Assembly: GCA_027704905.1 (NCBI GenBank)
Contig: CM051000.1
Coordinates: forward strand, 9,943,842-10,007,841
Source: Muraenolepis orangiensis
Taxonomy: Eukaryota; Chordata; Actinopteri; Gadiformes; Muraenolepididae
Length of the DNA: 64,000 nucleotides
Direction of reading: 5' to 3'
Part shown: in pieces, positions 1-10,742 of the stretch
How the letters are laid out: each line of letters begins with the position of its first letter
Numbering within the stretch: position 1 is the stretch's first letter
Translations under genes and position numbers: made by a program
The notes under the pieces: model-generated
The model's database searches: none
The model's input: the letters and a program-made list of their open reading frames with translations, nothing else
What the model was told of the DNA's origin: nothing

Positions 1-419
1 CTCCAGTATGGATTTCGTGTTCCACAAGGTGTGTTTATCACTTGGAGTAGCAGCAAAGCTATGGTGGAACTTGAATAGGAGATCCCATAACCGCCTCCAC
101 TGCTAGGGCTCAAGGTCTCTCTGGCTGTTCACCAAGACCAAGGTCTGCTCTTGATTCAAAATCCTCCCGGCAATTTTGTTTTGTTTTTGCAGACATAACC
201 GTTGCTGCCTCTGGACACTCTGGAAACACACCAGCTGGGTCGTACCAGCTGGGATGTCGTTGGACTACTAGGATGCGTGAGATGTGTTTCACCACTAATG
301 AGGGGCCCTCCAGGAGGAGGCTTTCCCCTTTCGCTGCCAATGGGGACTTAGGGTGGCGAGGAATCACCCTACCTTGGAAGTTTACGTTTTTCTTTTTACG
401 TTCTACGTTCACTACATGC
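1..419. other. No recognisable gene
   Basis: I see no coding exon, RNA gene or complete repeat here. The stretch probably belongs to the 5' side of the L1-like fragment that follows, but no family motif can be read in it. Confidence 0.4.
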
Positions 420-731
420 AGGCCAGATGTTCAGGTCTGTGAAAGTCACAGGATCACAGAGTGTAAAATCGGGGTGGCAGATGTTTCGGATCACAATATG
501 ATCAGCTTGTCGATAAATCTGAATAGTAGACAAAAGAATACTGTGTGGAGGCTCAATGTGGGTGTTTTGAATAATAAGGCGACCGTGGAACAGTTAAGGG
601 AAGAGATAAAAATATATATAGAGGAGAATGATAATGGGGATGTGGACCCTGTGATACTGTGTGATCCTTTAAAGGCTATTCTCCGTGGAAAGCTGATCGC
701 CCTAACAGCATCACAAAAAAAAGCCTGGCTA

Positions 732-1197
732 TGTCACGGTTATGGTGGTTGACAGGGGGTTTGTGGCCAAGGCGCGGGCTTCGGCGGCGCACACACACAC
801 CTGCCGGCAATTGCCGATAGTAATTAGGTTAATCACCTCACCTGGGGGTATATATACTGTGGCGTCTCTTGAGCTCATTGCTAGATTGTACGTTGTACTC
901 CCTGGATGTCACTGTACCAGCCCTCCGGTAATTATACTTACCTGTCTACTACCTGTCGCTGCTCAACCTCCTGGTATCCAGACTCCTCACCCGTCCCAGA
1001 CCATCCGCCTGTCTACTACCTGTCGGTACTCCGCTGCTCAACCTCCCGGTATCCAGACTCCTCGCCCGTCCCAGACCATCCGCCTGTCTACTACCTGCCG
1101 GTACTACGCTGATCGACTTCGCTGTATCCAGACACGTTATCGCTTCATTGTGTCTTGGTCTGCGTTCTGGGTCCCACCAAACTACCCCCTTGTGACA
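732..1197 (+). mobile_element. Solo LTR (TGTCA...TGACA), 5-bp TSD ggcta
   Basis: The element begins TGTCACGG and ends TTGTGACA, the TG...CA ends of an LTR. It is flanked on both sides by the identical 5-bp direct repeat ggcta (727-731 and 1198-1202). A TATA-like tatatatac lies at about 850. A second complete copy is at 12020-12388 and a remnant at 2342-2453. No internal gag/pol is present, so it is a solo LTR left after LTR-LTR recombination. It landed inside an L1-like ORF2. Confidence 0.88.
941..1135 (+). repeat. 75-bp tandem repeat inside the solo LTR
   Basis: About 2.5 copies of a roughly 75-bp unit (core: acctgtcggtact, then cccggtatccagactcctc). The copy of this LTR at 12020 has one unit fewer, which accounts for most of the length difference (466 against 369 bp). 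Confidence 0.75.
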
Positions 1198-1299
1198 GGC
1201 TAGCCACATATAAATACAAAATAGAAAAATTTAGAGAAATAAAAAAATGAAAAAAATAATTGCTATTCAAGAGGGAGTGTTTGAAGGTTATTTAAAAAA

Positions 1300-2341
1300 T
1301 CTATTTAGCACTGCCGTTTATTATTGAAGCCATCAACAGAGCCCCTAAGAGTGAATTTGATCTTTTCAAGTTTAAGAAAAAATACAACATCCTTAAGCCA
1401 AACAGAGGCTGACCGTGCAGGACTTTAAATTGTATAAGTCCGAGACGTGCACAGGATGTAGATGAATGTATCCTTTTAACAGCTGCATCCCAGAAATTGT
1501 CGGTAAGATTTGACACTAATTCAGTTTCCCATGATAGCTTTGTTTTAGTAAGGGTATGAGCATTCAGTGTCATGAGATGATTATATATTTTGGAAATTAT
1601 TCTATTTTGGCTAGGGCAAAATATCCCGACAATCCTCCCAGAGTAATTTGGGGGGTACATGTGGAAAAGTGGAAATTGGGCTTTAACTAAGTGCAAGTAA
1701 CAGTCAAGTATCTTGAAAATACTGAAAAAATGTCCAGACAGGGATTATTTTTCCTTTAGGCTTTGAAAGCTAGAAAATACATTACAGTCATAGAGGTCAT
1801 TATTAGACTTGAGTCCTTTTCTATCCCATAATAGGAAAGCACAGTCAATCACTGAGGGAACATATGGTTGTTTGAAAGCGGGGCTAGTGTAGATGGGTTT
1901 TACATTTAAAATGCTGCAGGAATTGAAACCAGATTTTAAAGGTAGAAAGTACTATCGGGTTGGATGTATACTTAGAAGGTGGCATTGATATAGACGAGCA
2001 TATTAAAGCTGGAAGTAATGATGATCGGCAGGACTTGTGAATATTTGCTGCCCAATAATAATACAGAAAATTAGGTAGGGCCAGCCCACCTAGAGACTGA
2101 TTCCCCTGGAGCACCGCTCTGCCAATCCTAGGAACCTTGTTGCCCCATATAAAGGATGTGATAGCGTTGTTTATGGAACAAAAGAAAGATTTGGGTATCA
2201 AAAGGGAGAGACATTGAAAAAAGTAAAGAAATTTAGGCAAGGTATTCATTACATACATTGTATTTTACCGACCAGTGAGAGAGGCAAATTATTCCATCTC
2301 TGAAAGTCAAGCTTCACCTGGGCGAGCAGAGGTGTCAAATT
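1300..2341 (-). mobile_element. L1-like LINE ORF2, C-terminal part
   Basis: On the minus strand the translation carries the post-RT part of an L1/Tx1-type ORF2: LPLSLVGKIQCM, LPKFLYFFQ, then SFIWGNKVPRI and SLGGLALPNFLYYYWAANI. These are hallmark motifs of the region after the reverse transcriptase core. Stops and frame breaks show it is dead. At its upstream end (higher coordinates) it is cut by an LTR remnant at 2342. It faces the plus-strand L1-like piece at 420-1260, so the two are probably separate insertions. Confidence 0.8.
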
Positions 2342-2453
2342 TGTCACGAAGGGATAGTTCGGTGGGACCCAGAACACAGACCAAGACACAGTGGAGCTAT
2401 AACCAAAGCCCGCGCCTTGGCCACGCCCCCTGTCACCCACCATAACCATGACA
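2342..2453 (-). mobile_element. Internally deleted LTR remnant, same family as 732-1197
   Basis: Read on the minus strand it starts TGTCATGG and ends TCGTGACA, with both termini matching the solo LTRs at 732 and 12020, but the middle is missing (112 bp in all). The flanks (aaatt and cagac) do not match, so no target duplication is visible. Confidence 0.8.
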
Positions 2454-3067
2454 CAGACACCACTGAGTATTAAATTAAGGAAAAAACTAAACGTATTATA
2501 ACTAAAAGTATCAAAACCGAAGTTATTTTATTACAGTAGTGATAGATTAATATTCAAAGGCAGAAATGTGTCGACGGCAGAATAAAATAAATAATAAAAT
2601 CAAAAAATGTGGGCTAAAATGCTACTGTCATTGATATTACCATGGCCCAGACACGATCCATATGGATTCACACACAAACACATGTAACACCACACAGTGA
2701 AATCTACAACGTATGTGGGTTATAAGCACTTTTAACAAATATACCTAGAACAGTGCATATTTTTCCCAATAGTACGCACCACCGAGCATTCCCGTCAGTG
2801 TAGCACTATCGCTCACACACAAGTTTACAAACTAACAAATTGACAGATGAATTTGGAACACAAATTAACTAATTAATTTGAAACACAAATTAACTAATGA
2901 ATTTGAAACACAAATTAACTAATGAATTTGAAACACAAATTAACTAATGAATTTGAAATGCGCTCTGCGCAACATGTATTTCTGCACACAACTCGCCAGG
3001 CAGACTGTATACGTTATAACAGCATGTGTCTAAATGCCTTTCACAAACATTCAGGTGTGTGAATACC
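2454..3067. other. AT-rich stretch without a gene
   Basis: There is no coding exon here. It contains a short tandem repeat (2844-2958) and probably decayed L1-like sequence between the ORF1 piece on its right and the ORF2 piece on its left. Confidence 0.5.
2844..2958. repeat. 25-bp tandem repeat, about 4.5 copies
   Basis: Copies of a 25-bp unit (taactaatgaatttgaaaca followed by caaat) run head to tail with few changes. Confidence 0.85.
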
Positions 3068-3880
3068 TTATGTGAAGTGGCGGTCGTAAAAGGTTTGGGC
3101 TTGTTCTGGCGAGTCAAAGAAGACCCGTGTGCCGTCATGCACGACCCAAAGGCGGAGAGCGGGCATCTGAATCCCAAATTTCACCTTCTTCTCGTGGAGC
3201 TTCCCCTTCACAGCGTTGAATGCGGACCTCTTGCGGGCAGTGTTGGCGCTGTGGTCCTGGATTACTTTGTTCCCCCTGAAATAAAGTTGTTCCCCCCGTC
3301 TCCGGGCCACCTGTCCCTTATCTCTGTGGTAGTGAAAGCACACAATAAACACTCTGGGCCAGTTGCGCTCCTTATCCGCCGAGGCTGGTCCGATTCGGTT
3401 GGCCCGGTCCAGGACGGGTGGTGTGGGGAAGAAGTCGCTGCCCAGGATCTCAGCGAAGAAGGACAACATGAATGAAACCGGGTCCTGAGCCTCCGTTTTC
3501 TTGGGTATTCCGACGATCCTCAGGTTCGATCTGCGAGAGCGATTTTCTAAGTCCTCCACTTTATAAAGAAGGCGTGTGTTGTCCTCTATAGTAATAGTTG
3601 TGTTGCTATAGTCATATAGTAATTTGGTCACTATAGTCGGAGAGGCCGTGCTCAATCGTTTATGCGCTGACCATGTGAGTCAATCGTTTTGCTGAACTTC
3701 TCCAAAGAGGACAATATAGGGCCGAGGGTCGTGCTCAGAGCTTCTTTTATCAAGGTGGAAAGTGTTGCGCTTAGATAAGAGAAGAGCGAAGTGTTTCCAG
3801 ATCTGCAGGCAGATTTGGGCTGGTGTCGGGCCTTGACATAGCGGCGCTTGTATCCACAGTCGTGTGGTCGGCAGAACCTG
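3068..3880 (-). mobile_element. L1-like LINE ORF1 protein remnant
   Basis: The minus-strand translation matches the L1 ORF1 nucleic-acid chaperone: an RRM-like core beginning LENRSRRSNLRIVGIP, then LDRANRIGP and PRVFIVCFHYHRDK, followed by a C-terminal domain ending near FDSPEQAQTFYDRHF. The open part covers about 195 codons (3068-3655). The coiled-coil N-terminus continues to about 3880 but is broken by a frameshift and stops. The order on the minus strand (ORF1, then ORF2 C-terminus at 1300-2341) fits one decayed element that lost most of ORF2. Confidence 0.8.
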
Positions 3881-4009
3881 TTGCTGTTTTTCTCCGCAGT
3901 TTATAGCACGTCAGTTAAAAACATTTAAGTTTAACCGTCCCAAGTTGTTAAATGTCGTGGAATAACAGCAAAAAAATGCACCTGTGCAAGTAACAGTTTG
4001 TTTTAAAAA

Positions 4010-4400
4010 ACAATTACGGGAGCCACGCGTTCCCCTCACATGCTAAAACGGAAGTCTGCTTGCCCTTTTCTAAGGAAGTCTAGGCCCAGCAGGCAGCGCT
4101 CTTCTACTGCAGCAACCCACACGTGAATGACGAGTGGAATAATCACCCACCTGTAGTGTCACTTCACAGGTGCCCAGCATTGGGGCTGTTTGCCCTGGCA
4201 CAGTCAACAATGGAACATCGGCTCTTTGGGGTTGTGTATTAGGCGGGAGGAGGTCAGGATGAATAAGGGTAACGATTGAGCCTGTATCAAGGAGTGCACT
4301 TTTTACGTGGCCCTCAAATCATTCTGGAACACGACAACAGTTAGAGAACAAGGCAGTAGTTGTTATGGACCGCAAACTAGGAAGAGGTAGGATGGGTGAA
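4010..4400 (-). mobile_element. Gypsy-type aspartic protease fragment
   Basis: On the minus strand the motif LLDTGSIVTLI, with the DTG catalytic triad of retroviral-like aspartic proteases, lies at about 4260-4300. It is followed by VPLLTVPGQTAPMLGTCEV and then by VWVAAVEERCLLGLDFLRK, the usual end of the protease fold. The matching gag is at 9490-10040 on the same strand. The two were probably one Gypsy element, now separated by the LINE at 4500-9480. Confidence 0.75.
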
Positions 4401-5408
4401 ACAGGGACGAGGGGTTCTGGTCCGGTGTAACCACCTCTACACTGGGCTGGAGGCGTTTCCCGATGGAAGGAGAGCAGAGTCAGGGACGTGACATTGTGTG
4501 CTAGTCAGGCTGAGATGTCGATCCGATCGCCCCCCACTACCCACCATTCTACTGGCCAATGTACAGTCTCTGGACAATAAGTTAAGCGAGCTACAGGCTC
4601 ATATTCAATTCCACCGGGAAACTAAGGACAACTGTATCATCTGCCTTACGGAGACATGGATGTCGGACGGGGTTACCGACGCAGCTATCGAGTCGACGGG
4701 ATTTTCTGTCCACTGGGCGGACAGAACAAAGGCTCTCTCCAGTAAAGATCGCGGAGGGGGGGTATGTCTCGTGATAAACAGATCTTGGTGCAACCAAAGT
4801 CATGTACATCCCCTCAAGTATTTCTGTTCCCCGAACCTGGAGTACCTGATGCTTATCCATTGTGCCGTCCATTCTGGCTACCTCAGGAGTTTACAGCGGT
4901 AACCGTGACCGCTGTTTACATTCCCCCACAAGCCAACACAGACACAGCGCTGAAGGAACTGTATGGGACTATAAGCAAACAGGAACACACCCAGTCGGCA
5001 CACCCTGAGGCTGCTTTCATCGTGGCGGGGGACTTCAACAAGGCGAACCTGAAGATGTTCTCCCAACACATAACGAGCAACACACGGGGTGAGCGGATCC
5101 TCGACCACTGCTACACTCCCTTCCGTGATGGCTACAAGGCCCTCCTCCGCCCACCGCTCAGCAAATCAGACCACCGCTCTATCCCCGCTACTCCCCGCCT
5201 ATAGGCAGAGACTGAAGCAGCAACCAATCGCTGTGAGGGAGGTTCAATGCTGGTCGGACCAATCGGACTCTATGCTACAAGATTGTTTTGATCGCGCTGA
5301 CTGGGACATGTTCCGGGTTGCCTCGGACAATAACATCAACGAGTACGCGTCCTCGATCACCGGGTTCATCAAGAAGTGCATAGATGACGTTGTTCCTGTA
5401 TTGTTATT

Positions 5409-6030
5409 GAAATAACAATACAGGACTCTTTCGAGGCCCTGTAATTGGAATGAGTGTACTTTAAATACTTGGGCAAGTACCAATTGGAGGGCAAGTCTGG
5501 TGCCAGCAGCCACGGTAATTCCAGCTCCAATAGCGTATCTTAAAGTTGCTGCAGTTAAAAAGCTCGTAGTTGGATCTTGGGGCCGGGCTGACGGTCCGCC
5601 AAAAGGCGTGTTACCGACTGTGCCGGCCCCTGCCCTCGGTGCCCCCTCAATGCTCTTGGTTGAGTGTCTTGCGGGGTTCGAAGCGTTTACTTTGAACAAA
5701 TTAGAGTGTTCAAAGCAGGCCCAGTTGCACGAATACTGCAGCTAGGAATAATGGAATAGGACTCCGGTTCTATTTTGTGGGTTTTCTCATCGGACTGGGG
5801 CCATGATTAAGATCGAAAGCATTTGCCAAGAATGTTTTCATTTATCAAGAACGAAAGTTGGAGGTTCGAAGACAATCAGATTCCGTCGTAGTTCCGACCA
5901 TAAGCAATGCCAACTAGTGATCCAGAGGCGTTATTCCCATGACCCGCCGTGGAGCTACCCGGGAAACCAAAGTCTTTGGGTTCCGGGGGGAGTATGGTTG
6001 CAAGGCTGAAACTTAAAGGAATTGACATAG
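5409..6030 (+). pseudogene. 18S rRNA fragment inserted in a LINE
   Basis: The stretch follows the middle of eukaryotic small-subunit rRNA: aacaatacaggactctttcg, the universal 530-loop region (gtgccagcagccacggtaat, with A for the usual G), gctgcagttaaaaagctcgt, then the V4 region, aggaataatggaatagg, the gcatttgccaagaatgtttt block and gaaacttaaaggaattgac. About 75 nt expected between the catgattaa and gaaagcatttgcc blocks are missing. Changes at normally invariant sites and loss of both ends show it is not a functional rRNA gene. It breaks the LINE endonuclease/linker reading. Confidence 0.92.
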
Positions 6031-6614
6031 GGCACGAGACAAAGCCCTGGACCTCTCTGGTCCTCTCTCACAGCCACACCATAGTGCTGTGTCATGGCAA
6101 GCCAGTCTGCCCTCCGGCGGCTCTGCAGGTCGACTATCAACGAAGCCCTCTAGGTCAAAAGCAGCCAAATCCATTTTAGGACCTGCTTAAATGCTTGTTT
6201 GACACGGCATGCACGTCCCTATGTTGGTTGGTATAGGTAAGGTCCAGGTCTTCGGGACAGGTTAGACAGAGGCCTCTTTACATTTTCACCACGTAGGTAA
6301 CCCATTGTTAAATACCCTAGCTTAGAGGGGGTATGCCACCCATGTACGTTTTGCTAGAGTAGTGTGTTTGGTCAACCGCTTGTTGCCACCGCTGCTATTT
6401 GGTAGTTGCCAGAGGGCAATTTAGTTTTCCTTTTTGCGGAGCTTTGTGAAGCTCCTTTTGATTTGGCATACTTCCACCAGGTACCAGGTTCCACAAATAC
6501 ACACTGTAATTGCACTTTGACCCCTGTGTTGACTCCGATCTTGCTCCAGGGCACACGGGATCCCCTTTACCCGTTTGTCAAACACCCTTGGACATCGCGG
6601 GTTGTAACAGTTGT
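6031..6614. other. Unidentified sequence joined to the 18S fragment
   Basis: This runs from the end of the rRNA similarity to the point where the LINE reading resumes. I recognise no domain, LTR ends or tRNA-like promoter. It entered the LINE either with the rRNA piece or separately. Confidence 0.4.
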
Positions 6615-7350
6615 CGTTCAGTTCGGATATATCCCAACCAGAAACCGTGAATTAACGGCGATGTTCGTGCTGCCCTCCACGCGCGTAACGCCGGGAATAT
6701 GGAGGAATATACGAGAGCCCGCTATAACCTCCGTAAGACCATCGTCACTGCCAAGCAGGAGTACAAGGACAGAGTGGAGGAGAAATTCAAGAGCAACGAC
6801 GCGAGGGGTATGTGGCAGGGGTTACAGACAATAACAAACTTCAGAGGGAGAACCAGTTGTGTAGAGAACTCCTCTACCTCTCTCCCAGGAGAGCTAAATA
6901 CTTTTTTTGCTCGGTTCGACGTGAATGGCAGCCCGCCGAAGCCAGCGCCGCATGAGGAGACCAGCTTGCTGAACATCTCGGAGGCGGATGTGCGCCGCAC
7001 CTTCAAGCGGTTGAACATCCGTACGGCGGCAGGCCCCGACGACATCCCGGGCCGCGTCCTCAGAGCATGCGCAGACCAGTTGGCAGGAGTCTTTGCAGAC
7101 ATCTTCAACCTCTCCCTGTCCCAGGCTGTTGTTCCCGCGGTCTTCAAGATGTCCACCATCGTGCCTGTCCCTAAACAACCCAAGGTAACCTGCCTGAACG
7201 ACTATAGACCTGTAGCCCTCACCTCGATTGTCAGCAAATGCTTCGAGAGGTTGGTCTAGGACTTTTTTTGCTCCGTGTTACCTGCCACGCTGGACCCATG
7301 GCAATTTGCATATCGTCAAAACAGATCCACAGACGACACAATAGGCCTAT

Positions 7351-8361
7351 ATCACACTTCCTGCTCCCGGAGCCTTAAAAATCGCATAGCAGTGCACTCT
7401 TACTTCCGGTAGTTACCCCAGATATGTGACAAACTGTGGCCGCCTCCTCTCCTCGCTGTTATTGTAGTGTACCGGCTGCTCACCGTCTAAACAAAGACAG
7501 CCCTACCTCAGTTCACACAATTTCCCCAAAGACAAACTCCTCCGCAAGTCTTGTGTGAGGCTGATAAGGAGGGTAAGGTCCCTCGTTTCATGTTCTTAGG
7601 GGTAGCGCGTATGTCTGCAGTTTGCACTTTGACAAGGGGAGCATATACGACTCGAAAAGTGTGCGGAATAGGCTAACAATGTCGGGTATGTGTGTGATTA
7701 AAAGCACTGGTCCTGACCCCCACACACACTCCATCTCTCATCCGAATAGAGCCACATAATGTTGGGTAAGTGTGTGATTAAAAGCACTGGTCCCAAGTAG
7801 GGCTGGGTGATACGGACCAAAACCCGGTATTTTTAGGCTGCATCACGATATATATCGGTATTTTATACAAATTCGGTTTAAACTCAATGAAGTATGTCAC
7901 AAGCACTTTTATTTTAAGACCACTCATATTCACAAGAATAACAGGCATTCCCTTTTAGAAAATATACAACTGCACACTATATATTGACACGTAAATGAAA
8001 GGTACATTGAAATAATCAAAATCCATCAAATAAATCGCCTATTTTAAATACATAGGCATACCTCTGCTCCTACACAAAATCGCCTTCGTTATATGGCGAT
8101 ATATCCAGATAGAGCCACAAGACACAATGTCAGGGAATTGTATGATTCGGATTTAGACTTCTTCACTGTAGACTCTAGAGTGTTCATTCACTAGTTGAAC
8201 CACATCGTCTTGACCGACTTTTGGAAGGTTATGCAGCGATGTTGTCCAGTGATAACTGTCCGCCATGGTGAATGCCAAGGTGAATGCATTAAGCGGGACT
8301 TGGGATACACTGCTTGAGCGATTTATTAACGGGTACTTCCGGCTTTCAAATCTAACGTGAT
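7351..8361. mobile_element. 1.0-kb insert in the LINE with 17-bp inverted ends
   Basis: The LINE RT reading stops at about 7350 and resumes at about 8362. The junctions are exact reverse complements over 17 bp (7339-7355 and 8357-8373), built round the palindrome ataggcctat that sits on both sides and may be the target duplication. Inside are a direct repeat of a ~36-bp segment (about 7678 and 7758) and a hAT-like piece. No transposase is visible, so it is at best a non-autonomous DNA element or composite. Confidence 0.55.
7796..8110. mobile_element. Probable non-autonomous hAT-like fragment
   Basis: It begins tagggctgggtgatacggac and ends near a region with gttatatggcgatatat. These are the imperfectly inverted, cgatat-rich termini of a common fish DNA-transposon type. 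There is no coding capacity. Assignment is by end similarity only. Confidence 0.4.
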
Positions 8362-9489
8362 ATAGGCCTATTGCCATGGAGCTCTACACTGCCCTTTCCC
8401 ACCTGGAGGGAAAGAACTGTTATGTGCGAATGCTACAGCTCAGCGTTCAACACGATAGTTCCTGCCAAACTCGACACCAAGCTTAGAGGTCTAGGTGTTC
8501 CCCCATCCACGTGCAGCTGGATACTGGACCTCCTGTTGGACCGCCGCCAGGTGGTGAGGATAGACAGCAACACCTCAGAGCCACTGACCCTCAACACGGG
8601 AGCCCCCCAGGGATGCGTGCTGAGCCCTCTCCTCTACTCCCTCTACACCCACGACTGCATGGCTATGCACAGCTCCAACGTCATCATCAAGTTTGCTGAC
8701 GACACGACAGTGATGGGCCTGATCGTCCGGGACGATGAGACCGCCTACAGGGAGGAGGTTGGATCGCTGGAGCAGTGGTGCCAGGAGAACAGCCTCGCCC
8801 TCAACATCAAGAAGACCAAGGAGCTGATCGTGGACTACAGTAAGCAGAGAGGAGAGCACGGCCCTATCTCCATCGACGGTGTTGCAGTAGAGAGGGTCAG
8901 CAGCTTCAAATTCCTCGGCGTGCGTCCTCTCCGAGGACCTCACATGGTCCACGCACACCACACACGTGGTGAAAAGGGCCCAACAACGCCTGTATATCCT
9001 CAGGCGTGAGGACATGGGCCCCTGCATCCTGAGAACATTCTACAACGGCACAATCGAGAGTGTTCTTACAGGGTGTATCACCGCCTGGTACGGGAACTGC
9101 ACCACACACGAGCGCAGAACGCTTCAAAGGGCGGTTCGGACGGCCCAGTATATCGTTGGAGGTGAGCTCCCCTCCCTCCTGGATATATACAACCAGCGGT
9201 GCGTGGCCAAGGCTAAACACATCATAAAAGACAATGCCCACCCCAGCCACGAACCCGTATTCACTTTTACCATCAGGCAGGCGATACAGCAGTATCAAGT
9301 GCCACACAAATAGACTCAGAGACAGCTTCCACATTCAGGCCATCAGGCTGCTTTACTTCTTTTTTTTCTATTCTGTTTTTTTATAACTGTTGTCTGTCAT
9401 TGGGTTTGGCACATAAGAGTTTCACTCACTGCTTTATACTTGTGTAAACTGTGAAGTGACAATAAACTTGACTTGACTTGTATGTCTCG

Positions 9490-10040
9490 CTGCCCTCGCT
9501 TAAGATTTCCTCGACTGCTATAGCTCCAATGCTTCCTCTAGAAAATTAGGGTCCATCAACCTCAACTGCTGCCGTAGAGGAATGGGAAGCAACCCATGAA
9601 TGAATGCCTCTTTAGTTAGGATGGATCGAGTCATCTCATTAAAGTCAGGGAATACTTCTGCAGCTCCACAGCAAATACCGCCAGCTTCTCCCCAAATTCT
9701 CGTACTCTAAATGCCTCTTGAACCTCTGGCGCATGACAACTGCTGGTGTAGTATCTCCAAATCTCCTCTTCAGAGCAAACACTAAGGCACTGGGGTCTTC
9801 TAGCTCAGCTGCAGTGAAGTCACCCAGTACACTCCTAGCATCGCCCTCCAATGCAGAGGCCAGCTGCACCACTCTCTCTTCAGATGACCACTTAATGGCT
9901 GAAGTAATGATGTTGAACCAAGCTTAATTTTTTCCCAGGGAGTAAGGCCCTCATATCTGCCAACTTTGAAGCGCCTCTCTTTCAAACCATCTTGCGGTCG
10001 TGGTGGCTGACTAGCCAAGGCAGCATTAACAGCTGTAGTG
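9490..10040 (-). mobile_element. Gypsy gag fragment
   Basis: The minus-strand translation contains a gag/capsid-like segment of a Gypsy element (VVQLASALEGDARSVLGDF, then LKRRFGDTTPAVVMRQRF), continuing with frameshifts on both sides. It is the upstream half of the element whose protease lies at 4010-4400; the plus-strand LINE sits between them. Confidence 0.75.
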
Positions 10041-10742
10041 ACTTACTTACTTAAGTGTACTTACTAGATCAGGCTGGATGATGTTTAGCTAGCCCCCACC
10101 TATTTCACACTGTAGCTACTTGAAGCAGACTGGCTATTGTCGTTGACATCACCTATGGCAACTGATGGTCTTTATGTATGGACGTAGGTGGAATTAAGCT
10201 GAACATCACGCTTAGGTGTAAGAGGATCTTCTTCTACATCTGGTGTAGTGCCGCCATCCATCTGTTGCGTTAAAGTCTGCATCAACTCAGAACCCCGTTG
10301 ACACTTGTATATCTTCCTTCTAACGATGGCTTCATCTTTCCTTGGCAAGATGATGGGTGTTTCAGGCGGAATATATCCAGTGTGTATGTCCAGGCTTGAC
10401 TTTTTCTAAAGTAACTAGCAAGATAGCTAGCGGTAAGTTCGCAGTCCCAGTTCTGACACCAATGTAGTGTTGTCGCCCACAGTGGCGAACCGTGTCTATC
10501 ACAACTGGACCTTCTGTAGACCGCCCCCCCCCCCACCCCCCCAATTCGTACATTTGGTTGTTCTAGACAGACGGACGTCTCGGAGGCAGTCACTTTATGC
10601 GTTATCTCATTTAGGCAGATAAGATTGTCGCAGCCAATGTCCAAGTTGACCATAGTTGTCAAAGCAGTGTCCATGTAGTCAAGTAACAGACCAACAGAGA
10701 CCACCACACAGGCTATCGATGAAAGGGACAGTCTAAAATGAT
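10041..10742 (-). mobile_element. Gypsy leader, primer-binding site and probable LTR start
   Basis: Upstream of the gag piece on the minus strand is an untranslated leader. At 10444-10461 the minus strand reads tggtgtcagaactgggac directly after acactaca, the layout of an LTR 3' end (CA) followed by a tRNA primer-binding site. The LTR should extend to higher coordinates, but its other end cannot be placed, perhaps because the inverted repeat at 10743 lies within it. Confidence 0.4.

Larger units (their letters stand above)
420..1260 (+). mobile_element. L1-like LINE ORF2 fragment, split by a solo LTR
   Basis: The translation from about 420 to 730 has the end of an L1/Tx1-type endonuclease domain (VADVSDHNMISLSI, the SDH motif of the AP-endonuclease fold) and the linker that follows it (NTVWRLNVGVLNN, then DPVILCD). 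The reading is cut by the LTR at 732 and resumes at 1203 with a Lys-rich stretch that soon reaches stops. It is a dead, truncated piece. The L1-like clade is assigned from the motif order; the exact family is not known. Confidence 0.7.
4500..9480 (+). mobile_element. L2/CR1/Rex-type LINE, interrupted twice
   Basis: A plus-strand non-LTR retrotransposon in three pieces. Piece 1 (about 4500-5400) is the AP-endonuclease: ICLTETWMSDGV, GGGVCLVINRSWC, FIVAGDFNKANL and the SDH motif, with frameshifts. Piece 2 (about 6615-7350) is the linker and start of the reverse transcriptase (AAGPDDIPGRVLRACADQL, then CLNDYRPVALTS). Piece 3 (about 8362-9480) has the RT core (SAFNTIVP, TGAPQGCVLSPLLY, and the catalytic FADDT at about 8692-8706) and the C-terminal region. 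The 3' end is a short direct repeat of ttgac at 9466-9480, as in CR1/L2-type elements, without a poly(A) tail. Frame breaks show it is dead. Clade naming is from motif memory and could be off between L2, CR1 and Rex1. Confidence 0.85.

Noticed and set aside
273..752. A 159-codon open frame at the left edge
   Set aside because: Only its second half matches an L1-like protein; it is part of a broken LINE and not a host gene.
742..1203. Open frames across the solo LTR
   Set aside because: They follow the tandem repeat units and the LTR ends; mirrored frames exist on both strands and no domain is seen.
420..2341. Twin-priming inversion of one L1-like element
   Set aside because: The plus-strand endonuclease piece lies on the 3' side of the minus-strand piece, the wrong arrangement for twin priming, so two insertions are more likely.
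2844..2958. CRISPR-like array
   Set aside because: It is a contiguous 25-bp tandem repeat without spacers, in a vertebrate genome.
5500..6180. Open frames in the rRNA-like block
   Set aside because: The stretch is 18S rRNA sequence and its frames have no coding meaning.
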